The notes under the pieces are model-generated. The model was not told the DNA's origin. It searched no databases and was given only the letters and a program-made list of their open reading frames with translations. Made by a program: the position numbers and the translations under genes. A stretch of DNA of 50,521 nucleotides, taken from positions 1 to 50,521 of the forward strand of contig CAZVME010000019.1 of assembly GCA_964628835.1 (NCBI GenBank), in the 5' to 3' direction. The stretch comes from JAAGZL01 sp964628835. Lineage in GTDB: Bacteria; Pseudomonadota; Gammaproteobacteria; Chromatiales; Chromatiaceae. This document shows positions 27,081 to 35,997 of this stretch, piece after piece. Within the stretch, counting starts at the first letter, position 1. Every line of letters starts with the position of its first letter.

Positions 27081-28223
27081 TTGAAGATTGTTCACATCAT
27101 TACAGGACTCTCAACAGGTGGGGCTCAGCGGGCACTCTACAATCTTATGCGTGGTGGTCTTGGCGTGCGCTTCAATAGTCACATCGTTTCTTTGAGTAAT
27201 GAAGGAACCATGGGGCCGTTGATTAGAGAGCTAGGAGTGCCTGTCACTACACTGAATATGCTTGGTGGACTACCCTCGCTTTCCGGGTTGGTAAAATTGC
27301 GCCGAATAGTTAGAGAGTTCCAGCCCGACTTGATCCAGGGCTGGATGTACCATGGTAACTTGGCGGCAACTCTGGCGCGTACTTTTGCGCGGAGGCATCC
27401 AGCCCTGGCCTGGAATGTCCGTCACTCCCTGTATGATTTGGGCTATGAAAAGCCGATGACACGACAGGTGATCCGTTTGAATATGTTTTTTTCTTCCTCT
27501 CCCAATATGCTGCTCTACAATAGTCAGCTTGCGCGAAAACAGCATGAGGCCTTCGGTTTTGCATTGGGGAATGGGCTGGTAATCCCTAACGGGATTGATG
27601 TGCAGCGATTCTGTTTTTCAGATGAATCACGTACTCGCGTACGTTCTGAACTAGGTATCCCTGCAGAAGCTAATGTCGTTGGTCATGTGGCGCGACTGCA
27701 TCCCATGAAGGGTCACCGGTTTTTTTTACGAGCAGCAGCTGATCTCGCCCAGCGGTATCCAGAGACGCATTTTCTGATTTGTGGCCAGAATGTTTCGCTG
27801 GAGAACGTAGCCCTGAGACAGCTGATACCTGTCCGGGCGCACGATAGATTTCATCTCCTCGGTGAACGTGGCGATGTTTCTGAACTAATGAGTGCAATGG
27901 ATATTTTTTGCCTCAGCAGTGTTTGGGGAGAGGGATTTCCAAATGTGATCGGTGAGGCGATGGCGACTGGGTTGCCATGTGTGGTGACCGATGTGGGTGA
28001 TAGTGCAGTAGTTGTTGGTGACACAGGAGTGGTGGTTCCTCCTCAGGATGAGAGTGCGTTTGTCACCGGAGTTGAGAGTCTGTTGACTATGTCCCCGGAG
28101 GAGCGCCGTATGCTGGGTGCGAGTGCGCAGGCCCGGATTGAAGCGAGCTATACATTGGAGGCGATTGTGGGACAATATGCTTCCTTATATGAAAAACTCC
28201 TGGCAGATATGAAGGTGGCCTGA
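27081..28223 (+). CDS. Family 4 glycosyltransferase (TTG start)
   Basis: 380-residue GT-B transferase. The N-terminus KIVHIITGLSTGGAQRALYN is the classic GT4 acceptor loop. LIQGWMYHGNLAATLAR follows near residue 92. The central region has NGIDVQRFCF and GHVARLHPMKGHRFFLRA, and the donor site is SSVWGEGFPNVIGEAMATGL with the paired glutamates. The start is TTG 27081. It ends 2 bp before the asnB-like start, indicating an operon. It probably adds a sugar of the O-antigen unit; the donor is unknown. Confidence 0.88.
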   Translation: MKIVHIITGLSTGGAQRALYNLMRGGLGVRFNSHIVSLSNEGTMGPLIRELGVPVTTLNMLGGLPSLSGLVKLRRIVREFQPDLIQGWMYHGNLAATLARTFARRHPALAWNVRHSLYDLGYEKPMTRQVIRLNMFFSSSPNMLLYNSQLARKQHEAFGFALGNGLVIPNGIDVQRFCFSDESRTRVRSELGIPAEANVVGHVARLHPMKGHRFFLRAAADLAQRYPETHFLICGQNVSLENVALRQLIPVRAHDRFHLLGERGDVSELMSAMDIFCLSSVWGEGFPNVIGEAMATGLPCVVTDVGDSAVVVGDTGVVVPPQDESAFVTGVESLLTMSPEERRMLGASAQARIEASYTLEAIVGQYASLYEKLLADMKVA

Positions 28224-28225
28224 GT

Positions 28226-30163
28226 ATGTGCGGTATTGTCGGTTACTGGGGCGGAACGCGCAGTGAGGCAGTTATTGTGGAACAGATGGCACGCAGGATA
28301 ATCAGCCGTGGGCCGGATGATTCAGGGGCATGGGTCGACGAGGGTTCCGGTGTTGCATTGGCCTATCGACGCCTATCCATCCTTGATCTTTCTTCCGCCG
28401 GTCACCAGCCTATGCGTTCAACCTGTGGGCGTTATGTGCTTGTCTATAACGGGGAGATTTACAATCATCAGGATCTGCGTGCCGATCTGGAAGTTGAGGG
28501 TGGTCATTTTGACTGGCGCGGTCATTCGGATACCGAGGTCTTGCTTGCAGCTCTGCGTCATTGGGGTGTAGAAGGTGCTCTTCAACGGCTAAACGGTATG
28601 TTTGCTTTTGGGCTGTGGGACAAGCAGGAACGCATGCTTTTCCTAGCTCGGGATCGTATGGGGGAAAAGCCGCTTTATTATGGCCATAGTGGCAACACCT
28701 TTCTTTTTGGCTCCGAGCTCAAGGCGCTGGCCGCCCATCCTGATTGGTGTGGGGAGGTTGATCGGGACGCCCTGGCACTTTACATGCGGCACAATTGCGT
28801 GCCGGCACCCTGGAGCATCTATCAAAACATCGCCAAGTTACCGCCAGCGCACTATGTCGTGATCTGTGAGGAAGGGCGAGCGGTGGGGCAACCGCAGTGT
28901 TATTGGGATCTGGGTGGAGTGGCAGAGCAGGGTGTAGCCATTGTCGATAGAGAACCTGAAGTATTGGTTGATGAGCTGGATATCCTGCTGCGCGATGCAG
29001 TGGGTCTGCGCATGGCGGCTGATGTTCCACTGGGCGCCTTTCTCTCTGGGGGGTATGATTCCACCGCTGTCGTGGCGCTTATGCAGGCACAGAGCGAGCG
29101 CCCAGTCAAAACATTTTCCATCGGTTTTCGCGAAAAAAGTTACAACGAGGCTGTGCATGCCAGGGCTGTTGCTAAACACTTAGGTACCGACCATACAGAG
29201 CTTTACGTTGGGTCAGAAGAGGCGATGGCTGTTATCCTTAAGCTGCCGGCTATCTATGATGAACCTTTCTCGGACTCTTCTCAGATCCCCACCTATCTGG
29301 TCAGTGAACTGGCCCGACGGCATGTGACGGTGAGTCTTTCGGGTGACGGTGGTGATGAGCTTTTCTTTGGTTACGGTCGTTATTTCATGGGTGAGCAGAT
29401 CTGGACCAAACTCAGTCGCTTGCCCCTGCCTATGCGCAGGATAGGAAGTCGTATACTAGCAAAAGCACCCGGACGAGCTCTGGAAAAGGTTATGAACGTG
29501 CTTCCGAAGCGCTTGCAGATTACTCACTTGGCCGATCGTCTGCCCAAGCTGGGCGAGATTCTGGCTCATCCAAACGGTGTGGCCTTCTACCATGAACTGG
29601 TCTCGCACTGGAAGAACCCGGGTCAGGTGGTTCTTGGTTCCAATGAACCAGATACCCTTCTGAGTAATCCAGACCGACTGCCAAAGCTGCCCGGCCTAAG
29701 CGAGCAGATGATGTACCTGGATGCGATGACTTATCTGCCTGATGATATCCTTACCAAGGTGGATCGGGCGAGCATGGCCGTTAGCCTGGAAGCGCGGGTG
29801 CCGTTGCTTGACCATCGTGTAGTGGAATTTGCCTGGCGGGTACCCACCAAATATAAATACCGTGATGGTCAGGGTAAATGGCTGCTTCGTGAGGTACTGT
29901 ACCGTTATGTTCCCCGTGATCTGATGGAGCGACCTAAAATGGGTTTTGGGGTGCCTGTTGAGCATTGGCTCCGTGGTCCATTGCGAGAGTGGGGTGAGGA
30001 ACTACTTGGTGAAAAGCGCCTGCGCGAGGAGGGTTTTTTTGATCCGGCACCGATCCGCACGATGTGGGAAGAGCATGTGTCGGGTAAACGACGGTGGCAC
30101 TACTGTTTATGGGATGTTCTGATGTTTCAGGCATGGCTGGAGTATAAGAAAAGTTATGGCTAA
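28226..30163 (+). CDS. asnB: Asparagine synthase-like amidotransferase (AsnB family)
   Basis: 645-residue glutamine-dependent amidotransferase. The N-terminal nucleophile Cys2 (MCGIVGYWGG) and RGPDDSG, YNGEIYNH and SDTEVLL mark a glutaminase domain. The synthetase domain has the PP-motif LGAFLSGGYDSTAVVALM near 268-285 and SLSGDGGDELFFGYGRY near 372. MVDRA-type residues appear as LTKVDRASMAVSLEARVPLL. Copies in O-antigen clusters (WbpS- and WbmE-like) amidate uronic acids or amino acids on glycans rather than making free asparagine. Its position between two glycosyltransferases favours that. It overlaps the next gene by 8 bp. Confidence 0.9.
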   Translation: MCGIVGYWGGTRSEAVIVEQMARRIISRGPDDSGAWVDEGSGVALAYRRLSILDLSSAGHQPMRSTCGRYVLVYNGEIYNHQDLRADLEVEGGHFDWRGHSDTEVLLAALRHWGVEGALQRLNGMFAFGLWDKQERMLFLARDRMGEKPLYYGHSGNTFLFGSELKALAAHPDWCGEVDRDALALYMRHNCVPAPWSIYQNIAKLPPAHYVVICEEGRAVGQPQCYWDLGGVAEQGVAIVDREPEVLVDELDILLRDAVGLRMAADVPLGAFLSGGYDSTAVVALMQAQSERPVKTFSIGFREKSYNEAVHARAVAKHLGTDHTELYVGSEEAMAVILKLPAIYDEPFSDSSQIPTYLVSELARRHVTVSLSGDGGDELFFGYGRYFMGEQIWTKLSRLPLPMRRIGSRILAKAPGRALEKVMNVLPKRLQITHLADRLPKLGEILAHPNGVAFYHELVSHWKNPGQVVLGSNEPDTLLSNPDRLPKLPGLSEQMMYLDAMTYLPDDILTKVDRASMAVSLEARVPLLDHRVVEFAWRVPTKYKYRDGQGKWLLREVLYRYVPRDLMERPKMGFGVPVEHWLRGPLREWGEELLGEKRLREEGFFDPAPIRTMWEEHVSGKRRWHYCLWDVLMFQAWLEYKKSYG

Positions 30164-31271
30164 AATTGTAGTACTGGGCGGTTTGCCTAAATCGCTGATC
30201 AATTTTCGTGGTCATTTGTTGAGGGTCCTGGTTGATAAGGGTCACCAGGTTCACGCTTCTTCATCATTAGCTGATGCTGATCTGGTTGCGGCATTGGATG
30301 CGATGGGGGTTCAGCACCATCCTGTGTCTTTGACACGCACAAGTCTCAATCCTATACAGGATCTCGCGACCATCTGGCAGCTCGTTGTACTGTTGCGTAA
30401 AGTTAGACCGGATTACCTGCTTTCATACACTGTCAAGCCTGTTATTTACGGCACGCTTGCGGCATGGATTACGCGGGTGCCATTCCGCTTCGCCCTTATT
30501 ACCGGCCTCGGTTATCCCTTCCAGGAAGAGGGCCGGAGACTGGTGTTGCGTTTTCTGGTTCAGCGGCTATATGCACTGGCCCTGCGACGGGCGCACAAGG
30601 TGTTTTTTCAGAATCCGGATGATGAGCGCCTGTTTCGTAACCTCAGTTTGTTGCCTGCACGGATCCCCTCCTGGGTGGTGAACGGTTCTGGTGTAGATGT
30701 TGCGGCGTTTAAGCACGTACCGTTGCCAAGCGGGGCACGTTTTTTGCTCATTGCCAGACTGCTGGGTGAAAAGGGAGTGCGTGTGTATGTAGAGGCTGCG
30801 CGCCTCATTCGAGCCAGGCACCCGGAGGTTGTGTTCGGTATGGTCGGCTGGATTGATGAGAATCCTGGTTCCATCGGTCAGCAGGAACTCGATGCCTGGA
30901 TTGCAGAGGGCGCGATTCAGTTCTATGGTCGGTTGGCTGACGTACGGCCAGCGATTGCCGATTGTAGTATCTATGTGTTGCCCAGCTATTATCGCGAGGG
31001 TACGCCGCGTACTGTGCTGGAGGCGATGGCGATGGGTCGGGCGGTAATCACCACCGACGCACCAGGTTGCCGGGAAACAGTGGTGAATGGAGAGAATGGG
31101 TTTCTGGTGCCTGTAAGGTCGGTTGCTGCGTTGGAAGCCGCCATGCAGCGTTTCATTGATGAGCCGGGGTTGATTGCGCAAATGGGACGCCGCTCACGTG
31201 AAATTGCAGAGAAGAAGTATGACGTGCGCAAGGTAAATGCTGTGATGTTGCGTGAGATGGGGATTGATTGA
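30156..31271 (+). CDS. PglA-like family 4 glycosyltransferase
   Basis: 371-residue GT-B transferase resembling Campylobacter PglA, which adds GalNAc alpha-1,3 to undecaprenyl-PP-bacillosamine. Shared landmarks are TRTSLNPIQDL near residue 49 (PglA SRASLNPF), PFRFALITGLGYPF near 108 (PglA YRFALVEGLG), VGWIDENPGSI and the donor site YVLPSYYREGTPRTVLEAMA. WbpH/WbfT-type transferases in other O-antigen loci are close alternatives. With the PglC/D/E/F-like set at 35332-39757 it would add the second sugar to a bacillosamine-type carrier lipid. It overlaps asnB by 8 bp. Confidence 0.85.
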   Translation: MAKIVVLGGLPKSLINFRGHLLRVLVDKGHQVHASSSLADADLVAALDAMGVQHHPVSLTRTSLNPIQDLATIWQLVVLLRKVRPDYLLSYTVKPVIYGTLAAWITRVPFRFALITGLGYPFQEEGRRLVLRFLVQRLYALALRRAHKVFFQNPDDERLFRNLSLLPARIPSWVVNGSGVDVAAFKHVPLPSGARFLLIARLLGEKGVRVYVEAARLIRARHPEVVFGMVGWIDENPGSIGQQELDAWIAEGAIQFYGRLADVRPAIADCSIYVLPSYYREGTPRTVLEAMAMGRAVITTDAPGCRETVVNGENGFLVPVRSVAALEAAMQRFIDEPGLIAQMGRRSREIAEKKYDVRKVNAVMLREMGID

Positions 31272-31362
31272 GGTGGGCGTTGGAGAGATCTGCGAGCGCT
31301 GACTATTCTTCGGTAACAGGGCAGTGGTTATTTTGCCAGAGTGTAGGTTGAACCCTTTTAAT

Positions 31363-31368
31363 GGGGAG
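31363..31368 (+). promoter_or_regulatory. Ribosome-binding site deciding a GTG start
   Basis: GGGGAG lies 7 bases before GTG 31376. An in-frame ATG at 31361 overlaps this site and has no ribosome-binding site of its own. The ATP-grasp fold begins within a few residues of the GTG. Confidence 0.5.
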
Positions 31369-31375
31369 TTGCAAG

Positions 31376-33325
31376 GTGCGGGACAAAGTTAGTATAGCTA
31401 TCACATGCATTGGGTCAGGTATTGGGCAATCCATCTTGGATTCAGTCCGGTTGTCACCATTGCCGCTCAGAACGGTGGGGGTTAGTAATGATCTGCTTGC
31501 TTATGGTGTGCTTGATTGTGACCTGCACGAGTACTTGCCCTCGATTTATGAAGCAAGCTATATAGGTGATTTGCTTAATATATGCATCAGACATTCTGTA
31601 AAACTGGTCATACCAGGGACAGATGATGATGCTCTGGTTTTGTCGAACCACAAAAAGCAGTTCGATGAGCATGGCGTAGTGTTATTGGCATCTAATTATG
31701 AACTTATCTCACTTTGTCGTGATAAGGAGATGTTATATAAAGAGTTTCATTTGATTACAGATGACTTTGCATTGACCTTGAATAAGGATGATTGTCTGCA
31801 GGCCCTGAATCAGGGGGGGGTGTCTTTTCCCTGCGTTGTAAAACCACGGGATGGTAGTGCATCAATAGGAGTTAACCTAGCATCAAGTATAAATGAGATA
31901 TTTTCAACCGATGATAACTATATTGTTCAGGAGTTGATTTATCCGGAGCAGAAAGATCCAAATTTTGACATATTCTCAGATGGGATTAAAAATGGTCAGA
32001 TTCTGCAGTTATCAGAAATCTCAGTACAAATCATCACGGACATTGATGGCAAGGTAATTGGGAAAGCAGCAACCAGAAATAAGTTGAAAAATGGTATTCC
32101 TGTAGAAATTGTACCAATAGATGATGAGTCTATTTGGTCTGCGGTAGACAAACTTACCCCTAAACTTTTAGAGCTGGGTATGCGTGGGCCATTGAATCTT
32201 CAAGGACGCATGACTGATACGGGGGTCAGGTGGTTTGAAATCAATCCGCGTTTTACCGGAATTAGCGGAACACGTGCATTAATGGGGTTTAATGAGGTCG
32301 AGGCGTGTATCAAGAGTTTTTTGGGTATGCGTGATCAAACTCCTTTCCTGGCAATTAACCACAAGAAATATGGGGTAAGGCAGGTAGCAGACAAAACGGG
32401 ATGTATTGCTAACAGTGATAATCAAATTATGCTGGTAACCGGGAGTACGGGTTATATAGGCAGAAACTTTATCAATGACATCAGCAAGACTGGCTCTTAC
32501 TCTCTGTGGACATTAGGTTTTGATAAACAAAATGCGCGGAACCTTTTCAATGGTAAGGTGGATAGATATTTTGACAGGGCCGACCTGAGTAATGGAAATA
32601 TTCCTTGGGGTCGGATTGATGTAGTGCTTCATTTTGGGTTTGCGCGCCCACACTGTACCAGTGAAGAAATTGCAGACAGCATCACTTTTACACGTAATGT
32701 TTTCATGTATGCTGGCATGAATAACGTTTCATCAATAATCAATGCATCTTCACAAAGTGTATATGGCCAAGCTACCCGGCCGCTATGGAAGGAGGAGTCT
32801 CCAATATCACCGGAAACACCCTATGCAATGGCCAAATATGCAAGTGAACTATATTTGCAAACGGAAAAAGAAAGAAACAAGCAAATCAATATTACTTCCT
32901 TGCGGCTGGCAAGTTTGACGGGCGGTCAAGATGGTTTGGTTTTTACTGATCTGCCATCAAGATTTGTGAAACTAGCCCTTGAAGGAGAACCGTTAAATAT
33001 TTATGGGGAACATGTTTTTGAAAGGTTGGATGTTCGAGATGCAGTAGGTGGCCTTATTAAGCTGCTTGCAATGCCGCATGAGAAGTGGAGGCGGGTATAC
33101 AATCTGGGTAGTGGAGAAACGTTTAGCATTGATGAACTGGCTAAAAATATAATAGAGCAGGTGCAGGTGGCAGGGAAAGGAAAAGGTGCCCGCATAGTGA
33201 AACTTGATCGTGATAAGAGCTTGTATTTTGGTATGAATAGCGAAAGATTTTTTAAAGACACTGGCTGGAAACCTCAATACTCCCTGGTGGATTCGATTGC
33301 ATCATTGGTTGAATATATTGATTGA
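31376..33325 (+). CDS. Fused ATP-grasp ligase and NAD-dependent SDR (epimerase/dehydratase)
   Basis: 649-residue two-domain protein. The N-terminal half (about 1-340) is a CarB-like ATP-grasp domain. It starts RDKVSIAITCIGSGIGQS, has CVVKPRDGSASIGV with Lys156, and ends with the metal-binding WFEINPRFTG (Glu288, Asn290). The C-terminal half (about 350-649) is an extended SDR with the Rossmann motif TGSTGYIGRNF (GSTGYIG from 356), INASSQSVYG, the catalytic YAMAK (Tyr483, Lys487) and a terminal sugar-epimerase-like domain. ATP-grasp enzymes form amide or ester bonds; SDRs of this type act on nucleotide sugars. One protein could thus modify a sugar and ligate an amino acid or amine to it. The fusion is unusual. 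Substrates are unknown. GTG 31376 is chosen from its ribosome-binding site. Confidence 0.82.
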   Translation: MRDKVSIAITCIGSGIGQSILDSVRLSPLPLRTVGVSNDLLAYGVLDCDLHEYLPSIYEASYIGDLLNICIRHSVKLVIPGTDDDALVLSNHKKQFDEHGVVLLASNYELISLCRDKEMLYKEFHLITDDFALTLNKDDCLQALNQGGVSFPCVVKPRDGSASIGVNLASSINEIFSTDDNYIVQELIYPEQKDPNFDIFSDGIKNGQILQLSEISVQIITDIDGKVIGKAATRNKLKNGIPVEIVPIDDESIWSAVDKLTPKLLELGMRGPLNLQGRMTDTGVRWFEINPRFTGISGTRALMGFNEVEACIKSFLGMRDQTPFLAINHKKYGVRQVADKTGCIANSDNQIMLVTGSTGYIGRNFINDISKTGSYSLWTLGFDKQNARNLFNGKVDRYFDRADLSNGNIPWGRIDVVLHFGFARPHCTSEEIADSITFTRNVFMYAGMNNVSSIINASSQSVYGQATRPLWKEESPISPETPYAMAKYASELYLQTEKERNKQINITSLRLASLTGGQDGLVFTDLPSRFVKLALEGEPLNIYGEHVFERLDVRDAVGGLIKLLAMPHEKWRRVYNLGSGETFSIDELAKNIIEQVQVAGKGKGARIVKLDRDKSLYFGMNSERFFKDTGWKPQYSLVDSIASLVEYID

Positions 33326-33666
33326 GGCTATGGAAAACAGGGGGTGGTCAACCCCTGAATGAGTTGTTTTAGGGCGGCGAGTAGATTTGCATGCTGCATA
33401 ATCAAGTTGCACTTGTTGCTTGAAACTGCGCACTCTTGTGGATCAAGATATACTGAGAATATTGCCGCCAGCAGACGTGACAGGTTTATTTGCTTCAAGG
33501 AAAAAATGCTGATGCGCATGTACGGCGGTACAAGTGCCTAGGTTTCCTGATACTCCTGTAAATAATAAATTGAAAGATCAGCCCAGGCTCTGGATGTATC
33601 CACCCGCGGAGCTGCAGTGTTATGTTTTGTGCCTATAGCGCATCCATATAACTATGAGGTAATAAA
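33326..33666 (+). other. Intergenic stretch with a GC-rich hairpin
   Basis: 341 bp without a supported gene. An inverted repeat CAGGGG / CCCCTG with an 8-base loop lies at 33338-33357, 13 bp after the SDR-fusion stop. It could be a terminator, but no T-run follows. The minus-strand open frame at 33328-33519 has no recognised motif. The end holds the ribosome-binding site (gaggt) of the BKACE gene. Confidence 0.45.
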
Positions 33667-34569
33667 GTGCTTTCATCATGTGCCGGAAAAACAATTATCA
33701 ACTTTACCCCCACAGGCATGATTCCAACACGTGCGATGACGCCGCACGTTCCATTGAGTGTCAATGAAATTGTTGAGGATGTTCATCGGGCATGGGAATT
33801 AGGTATAACAATGGTTCATCTACATGCCAGGAATGAGAAGACCGGTGAACCGACAAACAGTGCAGAGGAATATAGAAAGATTATCGAAGGTGTGCGCGCT
33901 ATTACCAAGGAACTAATTATTTGTGCGTCTTTGAGTGGGCGATATTGCAGCGAATTAGAGAAGCGTGCAGAGCCTCTATTGCTCGATGGTCCAGACAAAC
34001 CGGATATGGGCAGTCTTACCTTGAGTTCGTTGAATTTCAATAGGCAGGCTAGCATTAATGAGCCAAGTATGATTCAGCAACTTGCAACGCTGATGATGGA
34101 GCGCGGTATCGCCCCTGAACTGGAGGTATTTGATGCTGGAATGATTAACTACGCACACTATCTTAAGGGAAAGGGCTTGCTCAAGCCGCCACACTATTTC
34201 AATCTGATTCTTGGCAATATTGCTTGTGCCCAAGCAGACCTGCTCCATGCGGGTATTATGGTTCGTGATTTGCCAAAGGATTCATATTGGAGTCTTGCGG
34301 GTATAGGTGCAGCACAAGTGCAGATGAACTCTGTCGCGATTGCTATGGGCTGGGGGGTGCGTGTAGGCCTGGAGGACAATATCTGGTTTGATAGGAACAG
34401 GACGAAATTAGCGACGAATGCGGATTTAATCAGGCGTGTGCATGTGATTGCAGAGGCCAACGAGAATGTTGTAATGCCAGCGGCCGAGTTGCGGCAGCAG
34501 CTTGGGCTCTGTGCGGGCGTTGATGGCAGATTTGGGGTGGCGCATGCGGGTACTGAAAATACTGCCTGA
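33667..34569 (+). CDS. BKACE-family enzyme (3-keto-5-aminohexanoate cleavage enzyme-like)
   Basis: 300-residue TIM-barrel protein of the BKACE family. Members condense a beta-keto acid with acetyl-CoA, giving acetoacetate and a CoA ester. Motifs are the start TIINFTPTGMIPTRAMTPHV, the zinc site MVHLHARNEKTGEP (H-x-H near residues 56-58), DMGSLTLSSLNFN near 117, LEVFDAGMINYAHYL, and WGVRVGLEDNIWF with the conserved Glu near 238. All catalytic elements appear intact. The start is GTG 33667 with gaggt upstream. It sits alone between two gaps, inside a glycan island next to the ATP-grasp/SDR gene. It may supply an unusual CoA-bound (perhaps beta-amino) acid for sugar acylation, which is inference. 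The substrate cannot be predicted. Confidence 0.88.
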   Translation: MLSSCAGKTIINFTPTGMIPTRAMTPHVPLSVNEIVEDVHRAWELGITMVHLHARNEKTGEPTNSAEEYRKIIEGVRAITKELIICASLSGRYCSELEKRAEPLLLDGPDKPDMGSLTLSSLNFNRQASINEPSMIQQLATLMMERGIAPELEVFDAGMINYAHYLKGKGLLKPPHYFNLILGNIACAQADLLHAGIMVRDLPKDSYWSLAGIGAAQVQMNSVAIAMGWGVRVGLEDNIWFDRNRTKLATNADLIRRVHVIAEANENVVMPAAELRQQLGLCAGVDGRFGVAHAGTENTA

Positions 34570-35331
34570 ATCCCGGTAAGGATAGCGTTAGGACATGCTT
34601 TGAGAATGATCTTACCCCAAGGAGTTTGAGCTGCTATTGATCAGGCGGGTGTTTTGGTCACCAATTTCCGACTGTTACTGTGGACCCAAGTGGTCATTGC
34701 TTTTGGCGGCGCTCTGGTTTTAGCTGCGTTCCGGTTTTTTTGCAGCTGCTAGAGCGGATGCATGATGCATTCGGGCTGGTGTGGGTCTTTGTCTTTCCGG
34801 CATCGTAACAGTCTTAGAATTACTAAGGGGTGGTTTAATGCTTGCAGTAGTATCAATGATAGTTTCGTACTTTGCATCGGCGGTGTCTCATTGGCCAAGT
34901 AGTAAATTTATTCTCCGGATATTATTTTGTGGCTTCATATTCAGGTAGATAGGCTTATGGTGCGGTTCCTGATTCTGTTGGTGTTGAAGATGATAGAAGC
35001 TATGAATTTCACCTTGTCAATGAAAGCGGGGTCGTCCGTTTTAGGGCGCTGGGTGGACAGCAAGCCGCCTTATGTTGTTAGTTGCTTCGGTTGCACTGCA
35101 GCAAATTGATCGAGCAGGTATAAATGTTATGCTGTTGCTACAAAGTCTACAATCGATAAATGCCGAGAAATATTGCCGCAGATCGCTATCATCTGAGATG
35201 CTGTCCTTACTTACTGTTGGATTTGCGCCAGATATCAGGCGACTCTCTGATGTGATCTTGGGTATTGGTCTGATTGCCCAATCTCAGCACGATAGGCGGA
35301 TTGAATTTGAGTATGATCAAATATTACGTAT
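34570..35331 (+). other. Gene-free stretch, possibly degenerate coding DNA
   Basis: 762 bp without a supported gene. Around 34953-35080 one frame reads AYGAVPDSVGVEDDRSYEFH and continues LVNESGVVRFRALGG. It has a TAG before it (34950-34952) and another about 130 bp later, after which another frame continues LLVASVALQQIDRAG. That looks like a decayed gene, but I do not recognise the family. No promoter or RNA gene was identified. Confidence 0.35.
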
Positions 35332-35997
35332 ATGGTGTTTGATTTAATGTTGTCATGTCAGCAGCTTATGAAACGCACGTTTGATGTGTTGGTTGCCTTT
35401 TTGGGGTTGGTGGTCTTATCTCCAATCATGGTTATTTCTGCACTGCTGGTTTGGGTGGATATGGGGCGCCCGATATTTTATCGGCAGACCCGGCCAGGGC
35501 TGGCAGGTTTGCCTTTCATGATATGCAAGTTGCGTACAATGTCTGATGAACACGATGTTGATGGTCAGTTGTTACCTCCTGAGCAACGGTTGACTGGTTT
35601 GGGTAGACTGCTGCGTACTGCGAGTATTGATGAGTTGCCGCAGTTGTGGAATGTACTCAAGGGCGATATGAGTTTAGTGGGCCCACGTCCGCTATTGATG
35701 GAGTATCTGGATCGTTATACACCGGAGCAGGCAAGGCGGCATGAGGTGCGTCCTGGTATTACCGGTTGGGCGCAGGTAAATGGACGCAATTCGCTCGACT
35801 GGGAGGAGCGTTTCAGGCTGGATGTCTGGTATGTTGGCCATTATGGTTTTTGGCTTGATGTTCGGATATTGTGTTCGACTGTTCTTAATTTGTTTAGGCG
35901 GGGCGGGGTGAATTTTGCCGGTGATAGGGTGAGTAACCGCTTTCAAGGCGCATCAGGCGATAGTTGTAAGAAGGGAACGACAGGGACGGATAGATAA
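35332..35997 (+). CDS. pglC: PglC-like initiating phosphoglycosyl transferase
   Basis: 221-residue monotopic phosphoglycosyl transferase. It transfers a sugar 1-phosphate (diNAcBac-1-P in the PglC group) from UDP-sugar to undecaprenyl phosphate, starting the repeat unit. An N-terminal re-entrant hydrophobic helix (FDVLVAFLGLVVLSPIMVIS) is followed by RQTRPGLAGLPFMICKLRTM, then the catalytic Asp-Glu in ASIDELPQLWNVLKGDMSLV, GPRPLLMEYLDRYT, and RPGITGWAQVNGRNSLDW. The C-terminus GVNFAGDRVSNRFQGA parallels PglC. Starts at 35347 or 35368 (MKRTFDV, aligning with PglC KRIFDF) are possible; none has a clear ribosome-binding site. Size fits PglC rather than the long WbaP type. Confidence 0.88.
   Translation: MVFDLMLSCQQLMKRTFDVLVAFLGLVVLSPIMVISALLVWVDMGRPIFYRQTRPGLAGLPFMICKLRTMSDEHDVDGQLLPPEQRLTGLGRLLRTASIDELPQLWNVLKGDMSLVGPRPLLMEYLDRYTPEQARRHEVRPGITGWAQVNGRNSLDWEERFRLDVWYVGHYGFWLDVRILCSTVLNLFRRGGVNFAGDRVSNRFQGASGDSCKKGTTGTDR

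Noticed and set aside
28226..30163. Housekeeping asparagine synthetase
   Set aside because: The gene overlaps and adjoins glycosyltransferase genes in an O-antigen operon, where this family usually amidates glycans. Free asparagine synthesis remains possible but less likely.
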